A stretch of 64,000 nt of DNA from Nereocystis luetkeana (taxonomy: Eukaryota; Sar; Phaeophyceae; Laminariales; Laminariaceae): positions 4,753,896-4,817,895 of the forward strand of contig JARUPZ010000019.1 of the NCBI GenBank assembly GCA_031213475.1, read 5' to 3'. Under the pieces are notes generated by a model, which saw nothing but the letters and a program-made list of their open reading frames with translations, made no database searches and was not told where the DNA came from. The position numbers and the translations under genes are program-made. Below are positions 33,831-45,716 of this stretch, piece by piece (the first letter of the stretch is position 1; every line of letters starts with the position of its first letter).

Positions 33831-35815
33831 TTAAACGGTACGAGGTACTCCAGAACACCTAGGGCAGCAGAGCAACACATATCGTTGGCCCTGCTCTCAC
33901 AATTATATCATGTAGGTTGTCGGAATTGGTTGTTATCGTTCTCGGAAATCGTCCGAGATCTTCTCTCGTTCGGTCCCTGCTTCTTCTGCGCTTGTATTTT
34001 ATGTACAGCAAGCGGACAGGCTCCTCTCTTGCGCTTTCTTGAGAACTATGATATACTGTATGTACCGTACTCGCGTAACGGCGGGCTAATACACAGCGAC
34101 GACTTTGTTTACTACCACTCTGTCCGAAAGTATGAGGAATAAATGTATTTTTTATTTTCTGATACAAACGTTCATCATATTTCGGGACAGGGTGGTACTA
34201 CAGCAGGACCCTGTTATGGTATACCCCCTTTCTCCCTGTCGCGGCTATGATTTGTAGCAAGAATCCCCTCATCATACCTGTCAGGCGTTATCACCTGCCT
34301 GACTGATGAATGTCTCACCCCTTGGCAAGCAGCAACTTATACAGAGAATCTATAACTTCCAATATCGCCAGGCACCTTGTGTGAGTGACCAGAATCAGAG
34401 AGGCAAACCTCTGCTAGCAATAGTCGGCTCCTACATAGGTCCATACTGCTTTACACTCAAGTTAACAACCACCATCAAACAAAAACGGGTAAAATACAGG
34501 CAGGGCACATGCATCTTAATCTGACTGCTAAATCTAGGCCCTTCGTAGAGCGTGTTGATCGACTCTGATATTTTTGCGAGTAACGCGTGACACAACCATC
34601 TGCGTAGCATCATCATGAAATAATTATGCAATCTATCCCGTGAGCGTGTTTTTTTCGTTAGGTTGTGATAGTTATCATCTGACGAATAATGCCGCCAGTG
34701 GGCTATTGTAGTAGAACCCGATTCTCGTGGTAAGGGGATGGAATGCAGGTACTATTGGAACTGGATAGGAAGGCAGCTTTTCTTGTACAGTGGACTTCTT
34801 CTTGTGTTTCCGTATTATTCCTCATGGCGAGAGAAGGGAGCTGTTGAGAGAGTGAGTCGATAGGCGCTTGATTCAAGGCATCAAGCCCACTCTGCTCTCC
34901 TGCTATGCACCCGCTAGACGGGTGAAGACACTTGTCCGAGGAACTTTCCTCGGGCGTTTGTCTGCTCTTCTTCTATCGGCCATCCTAACCATTGTACGGC
35001 AAAGGAAAATTCAGAGCCCCGAGAGTAGTCTTAGAGTATTCAAGGCTTTGGTACTACGGGCTGTGTCATAACCACTACTAAAGCCCAATACTATATCATA
35101 TCACAGTAGCCCACCCTGAATAGTCGTATGTGCAGACCACACGACGATCAATGGATGATACCGGAATCATCTGAAAACATCGGCAAGGGGGGCCGAAGAT
35201 GCGGTTATTCGAAACAACGTAATGAGGCTATAAATTTCCCCACATCTCGTAGTGAGGCCTAGGCGTTGTTATTGTCAGAAACGTCCGCTGAATGAGGGAG
35301 TCAAAAACCAAAACAGAAAGGACAGGAGTCGAAAGGGAGGTAACAAGAAACACTAGAACCATTGCAGAAGAAGGTTGCAGCAACTACCAAGACAAATGAA
35401 GAAGGGGGCGGAACTGAGGGAGCGGCCGTGTGCGTGGGGGCTCAAAAGGCCAGGGCCGGGTAGGGCCCGGGGTTATACGAGTGCAGGGCCGGTCATCGAA
35501 TCGAGGCGAATACGATTGAGGTACGCAAACGGGAACACCACACGAAGTACAGAGAGCGGAGGGGGCACGACAAAACCGTAATGGAAATTTCTGGGACTAT
35601 GGGCGGGGGACTGGCTAGGGCCTGCAAATGTAGTGATTATTGTTCTACTCTAAAGTGGCGAACTAATAGTGGGAACAACACCAGCAAACGGAGCAAGGTA
35701 ACTCAGCCAGAACCAATACGCAGAAGAGATCGTCAAGAAATCACTCGGATGGGCAGGCCTAAGGCGTCTAGTTCGAAGTAGACAACAGGGTGTGTCCCTA
35801 CAGCTTCATGTAGAT
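33831..35815. other. No gene recognised
   Basis: About 2 kb with only short open frames and no known repeats apart from scattered short motifs. Confidence 0.4.
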
Positions 35816-36937
35816 TTAGAACCACTTATTTAAATATAAATCCCTGAGCGTGCTCGGTTGGTACCTCCCTGGCCTCTCAGAGCCCCCACTTCCAAACCGC
35901 CTCCTTTTATTACTTGCCGGACCTTTCCAGCGGTTCTGTGTTTTCTCCAATTCTTTTGGCACTCTCGGTCCTTTCTTCCTTTTTTCTTGTTTCGTTTCAT
36001 GTGCGTGCGTGTACTCCGAGCACGGCACGACGGGGGAGCCCGGCGCCGTCGCGGGTGTCAGCGGGTGCTGACGGGTAGAGGGGGGGTTGCAAGGAGCGCG
36101 GTGGCCGCTTTCGGGCCTAGGGGTCGCGTGTGCCTCGAGACACGAGGGATGCATGAACGGGCTCTGCCTAGCCTCAATTTGTGATTTCGGATAGAGTATG
36201 TACGAGATATAAGGGTCGTTCGAAATTGCAAGATAACGTTGAAGCAGTGATTATTTAAGCAACCACGCTGAAGTTGAAAGAGGAAGCTCCTAGTCTGAGT
36301 ACCAATACTGTCGAGCTGGCGAACGACGGCCACGGTGAGCACCGGGCTTCACGCGAGGCGGGCGACGGGGCTGCCTGTGGCAGAGAGTGAGGAGAGCTTT
36401 ACCCGGACCGAATCGGTGGCGAGGTGGTCGCGAGAGGGGTGGGCGGAGTACGAGGCTCAGAGGGAAGCTCTGCTGTTCATTTTGTTTCTTTTTTAACCGG
36501 TGCAAGGTGTTCCAATCAGGCAGAAAATGTTTTCAGGAGAGGGGCGGGAATTTGTTTTTCTTCCCGAATTTTTCGGTTTCATTTTACATTGTTTTTGCGG
36601 TGCTGCTGTGCCGCTGTGCCGTGCTGTGATTTCTTTTTTTTCGTACGTACAGCATATCAAAATAATATATCAAGTACCCTACCTGGGGTATGTACGTACG
36701 TGCGGCAACCGCCAGCGATGCGAAGCGTATGTGGCGTCCGAGCTGTTTTCTCCTGAAGCATGGCGGCGGGACTCTTGGCATTATCAAGTCGCAAGTTCGC
36801 AACTACGATCATAATAAAAAAACTATATTCAATCATGGACCTCTGTCCGCTTCGCATAGTAATTTTGACGTACTGTTCGTTCCTGAGCGAGCGTAGCGGG
36901 CGGCGTAGGCCGCCCGCGGAGCGAAGCGCCTTGTACA
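35816..36937 (-). repeat. 1.1-kb repeat family, copy B, full length
   Basis: Complement of the plus copies: it starts tagaaccacttatttaaatat and ends gcggagcgaagcgccttgta. All landmarks are present and uninterrupted, so it serves with 55841-56970 as the reference copy. No terminal inverted repeat and no ORF of note. Confidence 0.9.
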
Positions 36938-37386
36938 ACTTACGGCTACATCGTAGAAAGGCGGGTATGCCAGGGACACAAGGTCCAAAAGAAAACACCT
37001 TGCATACTGCAACAGAAGCAGGGGGCATATGCATGTGTGCCAGAAACAGGACACATATAGTACGTGTCCAATAGACACTCGGGGCAAGGAAAACCAGGCA
37101 GTAAGGATACTACTCCAAGTGGAAGTACGGTAGCACCAGGGATCAGCGGCCTTTTCGAAGACGAGGTAAACGGAAACGGCGCTGGGAAGTTGAACAAAAC
37201 CCCGACAGGACTGCAAGCAAGTAGAACGGAGCTCGATCTACTTTTTGTGCACGCCGCCGGCGTCTCCTGCGGGCTGCGACCACAGCGTCTCGTCCGGCAG
37301 TACATCAAGAGTACCAGGAGTTGGATATCTTATTGATTAACGTCCGATCAATGAAATCAATGTGAGGACGTGACTGACAGATGACG

Positions 37387-37387
<1 letters not shown>

Positions 37388-37447
<60 letters not shown>

Positions 37448-37529
37448 GTTACTACTACTACTACTACTACTACTACAACTACAACTACAACTACAACTAC
37501 TACTATTACTACTACTACTACTACTACTA
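37388..37529. repeat. ACT trinucleotide microsatellite, left block
   Basis: (ACT)n of about 140 bp with a few ttact and aact interruptions. It ends exactly where the TIR element begins. Confidence 0.95.
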
Positions 37530-37671
37530 ACCGTATACCACGGAAGAAAGCACCCCCCCCTTAGAAAACACACACCCCCACACGAGCACACCCGGTGATA
37601 TATGTTTTACTTCGTTTCTTTGCCGTCACCTTATCACCGGGGGTACGTTGGATAACACCCCCCCTACGTTT

Positions 37672-38022
37672 TTGTTTTCGTTTTTTGTTTTAATCATCAC
37701 TTTTACTTTCCAGCCTATCTCGTAGGAGGTTTTATCCTCAGCGACCTTCTGGGCAAGCCGTGGTCACAGGTGCCGTCCCTTCTCCCCCCCGGTACGTGCC
37801 TTTATTTTTTGTCGCGCATAGGATTCAGCAATCCCACTGCTCGTCGATTTTCATCGAATGTAGCTAACTCACGCTCTCGCGCCTTCCGCTGATCAATTTT
37901 TTGTGCAAGAAAAAGTCCCTACGAGCATGCACTCGGTGAGGCTTGAACCCACGAAATTGATCTTGATAGGCACGCGGACCACCTACCAAGCCACCGGGGA
38001 CGCCGTATGTACGCCTGAAAAC
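37672..38022 (-). mobile_element. tRNA-derived SINE, family 2, copy 1
   Basis: On the minus strand it opens with a tRNA-like head. Box A reads TGGCTTGGTAGG and box B reads GGTTCAAGCC, both matching RNA polymerase III internal promoter consensus. The 3' end is A-rich (T-rich on the plus strand near 37672-37695). The second copy, 44863-45232, is collinear over the whole length. Confidence 0.8.
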
Positions 38023-38097
38023 AGTGTCAAACTCCACAGTTATCACACCACGTGGTGGATGGATACCATTCACAATTCAGAATCAACCCGCACCGAT

Positions 38098-38790
38098 ATG
38101 GACACCAGCATGAAGGCAACTGCTGCGCCACCTGTAGCTGCTGCTGCCGCGCCTCGGGCGACGATCATGTCGTTCTTCTCTGGGGCCAGCGCACTTACCG
38201 GTGCTGGCCCTAACGTTATCACGTCTCCTACGTCCGCCGTGTCCCAAGCCCCGACTACTGGTACCGGTATCGGTACCGGCGAAGCACCCGCAGCTCTTGC
38301 AGCAACGCCCAACGCGCCAGCCAAAGGGCCTGAGCCCCCGTCGGCAGCAGCCGAATTGCCAGCCACTACGATTGCGACAAGCGGCGAGACTATGCTGCCC
38401 GGGGAGGGCCACGAGTGGCAGGACAACGATGGGGAAGCCCTCTTCTCAGAGTCCCCGAAGACAAAGGGCAAGAGGACATAAGGAAAGCTGGAGTGAAACC
38501 GCCTTCCCAATTCCGGAGTTCGGTGGCGGCCTACACCGCAAGAGATATGTTATAGAGTTCAAACTGAAGGTGATCGGCTACGCGCCATCTGTAGTCGAGG
38601 GTGGAAGGCGGCCCGGAGGCACTGTTGGCTGGACTTATGACACCGGGGCGCTAGAAATTTTGGATAAGGCAGCGCTGGCATCGTGGATCAAGAACCGGTC
38701 TACGTATGAGAAGGAGGCGCGAGCGGCCACGGCAGCGTCCGAGACGAAAGCCTCTCATGTGATAGCACACCCCTTGCTAACACACCCCCT
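38098..38790 (+). pseudogene. Frameshifted HTH protein of the TIR element
   Basis: Frame 1 from ATG 38098 gives 127 residues, rich in Ala/Pro/Thr, to TAA 38479-38481. Overlapping in the next frame from about 38460 is a segment with RKRYVIEFKLKVIGYAPS, then DKAALASWIKNRSTYEKEA, to about 38790. The phrase FKLKVI.YA followed by a tryptophan about 45 residues on resembles the DNA-binding helix-turn-helix at the start of pogo- or CENP-B-like transposases. Whether one frameshift or an intron joins the frames is unknown. No DDE domain is visible after it, as the sequence turns into cacaccccct repeats. Confidence 0.45.
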
Positions 38791-39107
38791 TGTTATCACA
38801 CCCCCTGCTTTCTGGCCGGGGTCCGTTCACACTCACTCCATAGCAATCATTGATACACCGTCATCATACCCTCTCATTGGCACACCCCCTGGATCTGGCT
38901 CTCCTTATCAACCAATAATGACGTTAGCATTCCTCGTCGTCACACCCCCTCGTTACCACATCCCCGAGCTGCGGGGCTCTCGTGCATGGTGGTTATCAAC
39001 GAGGATGCGTTAGATAGCACCCATCCCTACGACAGCATACCCGGTGATAATCTTTTCTAAATGTCAAAATGTTATCACCGAGGTGTGTTTTCTTCCGTGC
39101 TACACGG

Positions 39108-39108
<1 letters not shown>

Positions 39109-39151
<43 letters not shown>
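39109..39151. repeat. ACT trinucleotide microsatellite, right block
   Basis: (ACT)n directly at the right end of the TIR element, in the same orientation as the left block. Confidence 0.95.
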
Positions 39152-39539
39152 TAATACTGCAGTACGCGACAGCAGTTAAGAATGTGGGTGTTGAGAATTT
39201 AAACCTTAATTTTTTACGTTTCTTAGAATTTACAACTAAGCATTTGTGCTGACCTTCGAGGAGAAATAATAATTAGAAATCGAGAAGTGCAAGGGGGTCG
39301 GCAACTAAGAATCTACAAGAATGTACTACGGCCCAGAATAATAAGAAACGGCCGAAACACCTCTCAAGGCCGCACCAGGCACCCAACCAAGCTGCCTCCT
39401 CCCCAAAATCGACCTCGCAGCTGATTATGTGAAATATTATACCGGTATAAAATAGTGTACCAGGTACCAAGTAATCCAGTACGTTTTATCCAAAAAATAT
39501 ACTGGTACGTAAAAAATACGTTAGAGGGGTTGACGAAGC

Positions 39540-39870
39540 CTTTGGCTTTAATGGACGGTGCGAGCGACGATGAGGACGGAGGAGGCGGGGTGAGGGGGGG
39601 GGAGAGATGGAGAGCAGTGGTGAGGAAAAGGACGGGCAAGGAACTAGTGAGGACAAGGATGAGGACGGTGGCGGGGAGGAATAGGGGACGAAACTTGTGG
39701 GGACGGGGGCGGGGAGGAAAAGGAAGGAGGACAGGAGCAGGACGCAAGCAGCGGGGAGGGGGACGAGAACAGCTAGGAGGGGGACGAGGACGGCGAGGGT
39801 GTGGACGAGGACAGCGAGGACGTGGACGAGGACGGCGAGGAGGAAGACGAGGACAGCTGGGAATACGGTG
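39540..39870. repeat. Purine-rich GAGGACG minisatellite
   Basis: Degenerate repeats of gaggacg, ggacgaggac and ggggagg with almost no pyrimidines on the plus strand. They create long spurious open frames on both strands. Confidence 0.8.
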
Positions 39871-40159
39871 ACGGTGAAAGTGATTTAATGCATTGTTTTC
39901 TTGCTGCTATTGTCGTTTGCTTCAGCGCGTGTAATCGGTGTCCTTTATGTACTGGTTTTGTGAGTAGATCTTTCAAGGGTATCGAAAACTTCTGGCAGGA
40001 ATGTTCCTGAATTTTGATTTTCTGTTTCAGGAATACTGAGTTACAAGAAATGATCTATTCGGACCACTTGGAATACTGTACGCCCTTTTGTTTTCTGGGC
40101 TGCTTCAGAACTACCTTTGACCATTTTGTCGGTACAATACTGTATCGTATTACGTGCAA

Positions 40160-40659
40160 GTGTTTCTGACATCGGGAAAGATCCGCAGACCCTGCTGGAC
40201 GAAGACGACGACATGTCCCCGGAGGATGAAGCCGTCGGCATTGCGATTCCGGATGGCTTTCGCCCGCAAGAGTCAAGGCCAGCTACTCTAGACGGTTCTG
40301 TAGTGAAACGCGGAGTACTAGTGAGACTAAGTATGGAGTGGTTTGGGGGGTTGATCACTCGCAAGAGTCAGGAGCGGACCAAAGATTTGTACGACTATCG
40401 TGTGCACCTTGAAGAGGACCAAAGTGTGCGTAGCTTGAAGCTTCCGCTAGGTGCATACAGCACGGAATCAAGCGCGGCGGGGGGTGCGTGGGTTTTGCTG
40501 CAACCAAACGAGGAAGAGCAAAGGGAGGGTGCAGCAGTCGCAGGGGGCGAGCAGAACAGTCAGTTGGGAGGTTCAGCTGCCGGAGGAAACCCCGCTGTCT
40601 GTAGCAGCAGGGGGAGAACCTTAGCACCTAACGTGCGTAACGTAGATCATGTACTGTAG
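40160..40659 (+). pseudogene. Possible transposon-associated C-terminal exon
   Basis: A frame ending at TAG 40657-40659 reads DPQTLLDEDDDMSPEDEAVG, then VVKRGVLVRLSMEWFGGLIT, YDYRVHLEEDQ, SLKLPLGAYS and GAWVLLQPNEEE. The acidic start and the KR...L..WF.G.I....YDY.V...D....L.L..Y....WVLL pattern recall a small C-terminal domain found on algal and oomycete transposon proteins. The 5' boundary is unclear; an acceptor-like gatccgcag lies at about 40181-40189. It could be the last exon of the gene at 38098, whose middle would be missing. Low certainty. Confidence 0.35.
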
Positions 40660-41640
40660 CTTGAACGGCTGTTCCGGGTAGGGAAGTACAGATATGCAGC
40701 GGCAGTGGTACGATCATGGGGTCGTTGAGAGCGTGCAACATGGTGAGCGTGTCTGCAGTCCTCAAGCCTTTCGTTTAATATCTTGAAACTAGGGAATAAA
40801 AGGCCCTCCCGCCCCCACGGCGGCCGGGCCAGATTCCAGTAGATAATATAGGAGCTATAATAGATGAGTCAATACGTACATAGGATGGACATTAATTGTG
40901 GCCCCGTGCTTCAAATTGATGAAAACCACTTTGTAAGTCACTTTATGTAGGACCTCAATAACGTTAAAATTATGAATTGAGCAATATTTATTCGATGTGC
41001 GTGCTCCATCACACTGCGACTGTATTCGTCGTTGGTTGCAGCAGTACGATGCAATACAACCTGCGGGTAATACGATAAACGCACAGCAGAGGGACCACAA
41101 TCGGAGTATCTATTGTTTCCGTATCGAGCAAATTTCGTACTCTGAATGCTGAGACTATTAGGGTGCTTGCGGCCTCAACATTCCGAGTGACCGGGAGTGT
41201 GAGCAGTACTCAACTTCAAAACTCGAAATGTTTCCTGAATGTTGCGAGTAAGTGCGAGTGTGAGTAGTACTAAATAAACAAATGCCACGGGTGCAAGGAG
41301 TGCCCGCAGGATCGGACGCCGAAATATCCGAATGAACGGTTATCACTTCAATCGAGAGGATGAGGTCTGTTACATCGAGGTGTCAGAGCATAGATCAGAC
41401 GACCGTGCTGGTAGGATAATGAAATGAAAACGATGTCGAACTTACTTAATCACAAACACGAGGATGATGGAGACGGCTGGAGCAGTGGTAACGCAAAATG
41501 TAAATGCCGTACGAGACGTATCTGCACGAAGAACGGCTGTAACTATGGTTTCATCGACAAAAGATTGTGCCGGATTGGGTCGCCCTGAGCAAAGGCCAGA
41601 CGATGCTCGTGAGATATCAATATGGGAAGGTGCAGATAGA
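40660..41640. other. No gene recognised
   Basis: AT-rich sequence. From about 41150 it has phrases with gagtgYgagYagtact that foreshadow the GAGTA array to the right. Confidence 0.4.
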
Positions 41641-41669
41641 TGCTCCGAGCACCTTGGAGTAAAGTAACG

Positions 41670-42075
41670 AGTATCGGAGATAAATTACTTCAGGTACTTC
41701 GTGTACTCGGAGTATTTCAGGGCTCGATACTCCGGGATACTGCTCGTACTCGGAGTATTTCGGGTATGATCACTCTCAATACTGCTTGTACTCGGAGTAT
41801 TTTGGGGTTCGATACTCTGGAATGCTGCTGTGTTCCGAGTCTTTCGGGGTTCGTTACTCTGGAATACTCGGAGAATTTCAGGGTTTCATATTCCGAGTTA
41901 CGAGTAATACTCGGAGTATTTCAGGGTTTTATACTCCAAGGTACCCCGGGTTAGAGTATTACTCGGAGTATTTTACTCGGATGATAAAGTATTCCTGGGT
42001 TCAATACTCGCGAAACTCGGAGTACTCCGAGTAACATAGATGTTTGTACTCCGGGTACTGTTTGTACTCGAGTAT
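41670..42075. repeat. Degenerate palindromic ACTCGGAGTATTTC array
   Basis: Around ten units of about 43-45 bp built from gtactcggagtatttcaggg and gatactccggaatactgctc. The kernel atactcggagtat is itself a palindrome. Units are strongly diverged, indicating an old tandem array. Confidence 0.8.
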
Positions 42076-42582
42076 AAGTACTGCCCATCCATCTGAAAAA
42101 TTAGACTGAGTATGTACGAGTCCATAAGGGTTGTTCGGGATTGCAAGCTAACATTCAAGCGGTGCTTATTATTGCGACCACGCTGAACTATACACATAGA
42201 CGAACGCCCGTCTGACCATCGAAATCGTCGAGCTGGCGAACGAGGGTCACGGAGAGTACCGGGCTTCACGCGGGGCGAGCAACGGGGATCACTGTGACAG
42301 AGAGGGAGGAAAGCTTTACCCGGACCGAATCGGTGGCGAGGTGGTCGAGAGAGGGGCGGGCGGCGTACGAGACTGAGAGAGAAGCTCTGTTGTTCAATTT
42401 TTTTTTTTTTTCTTTGACTGGTGCAAGGTGTTCCAGGGGCAGACAATTATTACATGAGAGGCGACGGGGATTTTTTCTCTTTCCAAAATTTTCGGTTTCA
42501 TTTTCATTGTTTTTGCGGTGCTGCTGCTGTGCCATGCTGTGATTTCTCGCACGTGCATACATACCACAGTTACATATCAACC

Positions 42583-42930
42583 GGTCGCCCCGGTGGTTCA
42601 AGTAAGTGGTTAACCTCGAATTCTACTTGTTTGAGTCCTGGGTTCGAGCCCCAGGGGGGTCGGACTTTGACTTTATTTGCAAAAATATAAAAGGATTCAA
42701 TTGTTGAGAGCGCCTTGCAGCGTGGGTAAGCACAATTCGATGCGAGTCGACGAGGGAAGAAAAGGCTGAAATCTTCTACCGATAAAAATGAAGGCACGTA
42801 CCGTAGCGGGAAGGGGGGAGAAGAGCCTGCTATGTGACCCCGGATCTGAGTTACGAGTTGGAAGGAGAGAGAAGAAGATGTGCGAAGATAATGAATGGGA
42901 TGAGAAAAATAAATAAATAAATAAATAAAT
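42583..42930 (+). mobile_element. tRNA-derived SINE, family 1, copy in 1.1-kb repeat
   Basis: Head ggtcgccccggtggttcaag, box A TGGTTCAAGTAAGTGG (with a 4-bp duplication), box B GGTTCGAGCCC. The body contains gattcaattgttgagagcgc and gatgcgagtcgacgaggg, and the tail is (AAAT)n. A 7-bp catacca phrase on each side may be the target duplication. Confidence 0.85.
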
Positions 42931-43101
42931 CATACCAGGTACAGCATATCGAAAGAAGAAAATCAGTACCCGACCTGGGGTATGTACGTACGTACGTACG
43001 TACGTAGACTCTTGGCATTATCAAGTCGCCAATTTGCAACTACAACAATAATCATAAAAATATATGTTCAATCATCGACCTTCTGTTCGCTTCGCGTAAT
43101 T

Positions 43102-43449
43102 CCGGTCGCCCCGGTGGTTCAAGTGGTTGACCTCGAATTCTACTTGTTTGAGTCCTGGGTTCGAGCCCCAGGTGGATCGGACTTTGACTTTATTTAAATT
43201 TTGCAGAAAAAAAAGAAAAAAAAAAAGGATTCAATTGTTGAGAGCGCCTTGCAGGTAGGCACAATTCGATGCGAGTCGACGAGGGAAGAAAAGGCTGAAA
43301 TCTTCTCGCGATAAAAATGATGGCACGTACCGTAGCGGGAAGGGGGGAGAAGAGCCTGCTATGTGACCCCGGATCTGAGTTACGAGTTGAAAGGAGAGAG
43401 AGAAGATGTGCGAAGATAATGGATGGGATGAGAAAAAAAAAAAAAAAAA
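43102..43449 (+). mobile_element. tRNA-derived SINE, family 1, second copy in 1.1-kb repeat
   Basis: Box A TGGTTCAAGTGG and box B GGTTCGAGCCC are intact. The tail is a run of 17 or so A. About 150 bp separate it from the previous copy, and both are in the same orientation. Confidence 0.85.
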
Positions 43450-43529
43450 CGATGTACTTTTCTTCCAGAGCAAGCGTAGCGGGCGGCGTATAGGCCGCCC
43501 GCGGAGCGAAGCGCCTTGTATATATATAT

Positions 43530-44509
43530 ATATATATGTGTGTGTATATACCAGGGTACATGTGCACCGCGACCTCGACGTCGTCCGAGCTACATTACTT
43601 ATGTACGAGTACGATACCACATACCAGGTATATCGTAGTCGCACATACATGAGTAATGCAGTACGTCGACGTCATCAAGGGGCTCATGCTTGATATGGGG
43701 TGACATATCATAGCCAAAATATCCCCGGGATCATTTTCATTTGATCGCATGATCGCACGGTAAAACGACGCGGCGGTTCTTTTTCACGGGCCACCTGCCA
43801 CATGCTGTCAGTACGTATGCATCACACGTACGTATGCTTCAACTTGGGGCCTTGGAAGGTTCGTCCATGCCCGCGGGTGGCAAACCATAACAAGCGTAGT
43901 AGTGTCGTACGTAACCTGGTACCAGGTCAGTATATACCGGGGTTATTTACTGACAAAAAGCCAAAAGTAGGTATACCTCTTACTTTTGAGCCATTTATAG
44001 GTACACCACATATCTACGTACCTACCAAGTACCAGGTACTCCGTACCAGGCCTGGCAGTTAAATACCTGGTAGATACCAGGTATTTCTCGACGTACCGTA
44101 GATACGAGACACCTGTGTTACCAAGAAGGTATTCGTATATAGGCCGATCATTGCCTGTATCTCCTTCGAGTTCCTTCATCCGCGCAGCAGATATTTGTCC
44201 TTCCAGAGTACGTATGTTCTCCGTCTGTCAGCTTTTCTGAATAAGTCCCCTTGCGTCGTTTGTATTCTGTTTCATTTCAGATTTTTGGTTTTGGTTTTAT
44301 TGTGTTTTTCTTCCGATTCTTCTGGTCTTGCTTGTTGTGTTGCTGTGGTCCTTGGTTCTCGTACTCGGTATACGCTTGCATTTCGCTTTTGCTTGCCACT
44401 TGAATTTGCGATTATTTTTTCATTATTTGGTCTTTCTCTGTCTCACACTATTTATACTCTGTGACCACAGAAGACTCAGTATCTATCTGTCTATCTCTCT
44501 ATTACGGGG
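43530..44509. other. No gene recognised; palindromic motif cluster
   Basis: A TA/TG dinucleotide tract lies at about 43519-43550. TACCAGGTA/TACCTGGTA motifs cluster at 43625, 43915-43925 and 44030-44085. About 44170-44470 is the complement of the A-rich dispersed repeat (attctgtttcatttcag, tttgcttgccacttgaattt). Confidence 0.5.
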
Positions 44510-44608
44510 GGGCATAGTTAACAGGACATATGGTACACATAAAAACCTACATGTTTAACCATTTTTACTAACAATATTTGGTCCTGTTGATTATGGCCCC
44601 CCGTAATA
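44510..44608 (-). repeat. Palindromic MITE-like element, family 1, copy B
   Basis: 99 bp, ends TATTACGGGGG... and its complement. It is an inverted copy of 3730-3838 and shares the core actaacaatatttggtcct. Confidence 0.8.
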
Positions 44609-44862
44609 GGATATAAGGAATCACAGGACGGACACTGTGTGTGTGTACTGATGATGAAGCTGGGTAGAAAGGACGATTTAATAATGTTGTGAAGACAACA
44701 ACAACACAACAACATACATACATAATCATTGAAGGTTGAAAGGGCCCGAGGAAATATTTTTTCCCTCGCAATTTGTCCAGTAGTGTGTAATGTACCTACT
44801 ATACTGTCTGTGCTGCTGCTGTAGTAGTACGTATACCAGGAGGTACTGTTTTTCCTGCATTT

Positions 44863-45232
44863 TTTTGTTTTTTTTGTAGTATCATCTCACTTTTACTTTC
44901 CAGCCATACTCGTGGGAGGTTTTTACCCTCAACGAGCTTCTGGACAAGCCGTGGTCACTGGTGTCCACCCTTCTCCCCCCCGGTACGTGCCTTTATTTTT
45001 TGTCGCGCGTAGGGTTCAGCATTCCCACTGTGACTGCTCGTCGATTTTCATCGAATGTATAATAATAATATGTAAACACTCGCGCTCTCGCGCTTTCCGC
45101 CAATCAATTTTTTTTTTCGCAAGAGAAAGCCACGAGCATGCACTCTCGGTGAGACTTGAACCCACGAAATTGATCTTGATAGGCACGCGGACCACCTATT
45201 TTTATTAATACCAAGCCACCGGGGACGCCGGC
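44863..45232 (-). mobile_element. tRNA-derived SINE, family 2, copy 2
   Basis: Collinear with 37672-38022 but with small AT-rich insertions (aataataatatg, atttttattaat). Box B (GGTTCAAGTC on the minus strand) is slightly degraded. The T-rich stretch at 44863-44878 marks the A-rich tail. Confidence 0.78.
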
Positions 45233-45716
45233 TTGTACCTTAATAAATTGCTCAACAACAGGCAGGCGTAGATCGTATATACCTGGTACATCGTACTTTT
45301 GGATTTTCCCTCAAAACAGCAGCAAGCAGCAGCAGTGTATTAATAATAATAGCATCTATCTACCTGGTATCTATTTTCGGAATGCTTGCCGTATCTACGC
45401 CGATATCAGTGATACGTACGCGGCTGCTGCTTGACGTGTGCGGCCGGCTCTCGTGGTGTTGTGGATTAGCTCTATACCTACGCTCAGTATGTGTATATCT
45501 ATGAGCAAAGTCCTCGGCGGGTGTGCCATGTTAGTTCGCGTGGGTTTGTATCCATACATCACATAACAATACCACCACGTACGTACGTATTGACAATGTA
45601 TGTGCAGTGTGGTACGGACACTGCTGGGTGTACTGATGGAGCTGGGCAGAAAGGGCGATTAAGACAACAAAAATAGGAGTGGTGCTCATAGCGTACAGAA
45701 TACAGAACTTCAAGTA

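Larger units (their letters stand above)
37530..39108 (+). mobile_element. TIR-bounded DNA element inserted in an ACT repeat
   Basis: The left end accgtataccacggaagaaa is the imperfect inverse of the right end, whose complement reads accgtgtagcacggaagaaa. Both sides are flanked by ACT repeats on the same strand. Just inside both ends are acccggtgat and ttatcaccg-type motifs. Direct repeats of cacaccccct lie at 38765-38960, a pattern like subterminal transposase-binding sites. The element carries a SINE-like copy (37672-38022) and a decayed ORF with a helix-turn-helix-like segment (38098-38790). The catalytic domain is not visible, so it is non-autonomous or decayed. Superfamily not assigned; the target duplication cannot be read inside the microsatellite. 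Confidence 0.6.
42086..43520 (-). repeat. 1.1-kb repeat family, copy C, with two SINE insertions
   Basis: Starts inside the element (catccatctgaaaaattaga) and ends gcggagcgaagcgccttgta. It is interrupted by family 1 SINEs at 42583-42930 and 43102-43449. The repeat resumes collinearly after each of them. Confidence 0.85.

Noticed and set aside
39455..39871. Gly/Arg-rich ORF at 39.5-39.9 kb
   Set aside because: It is a direct product of the GAGGACG minisatellite.
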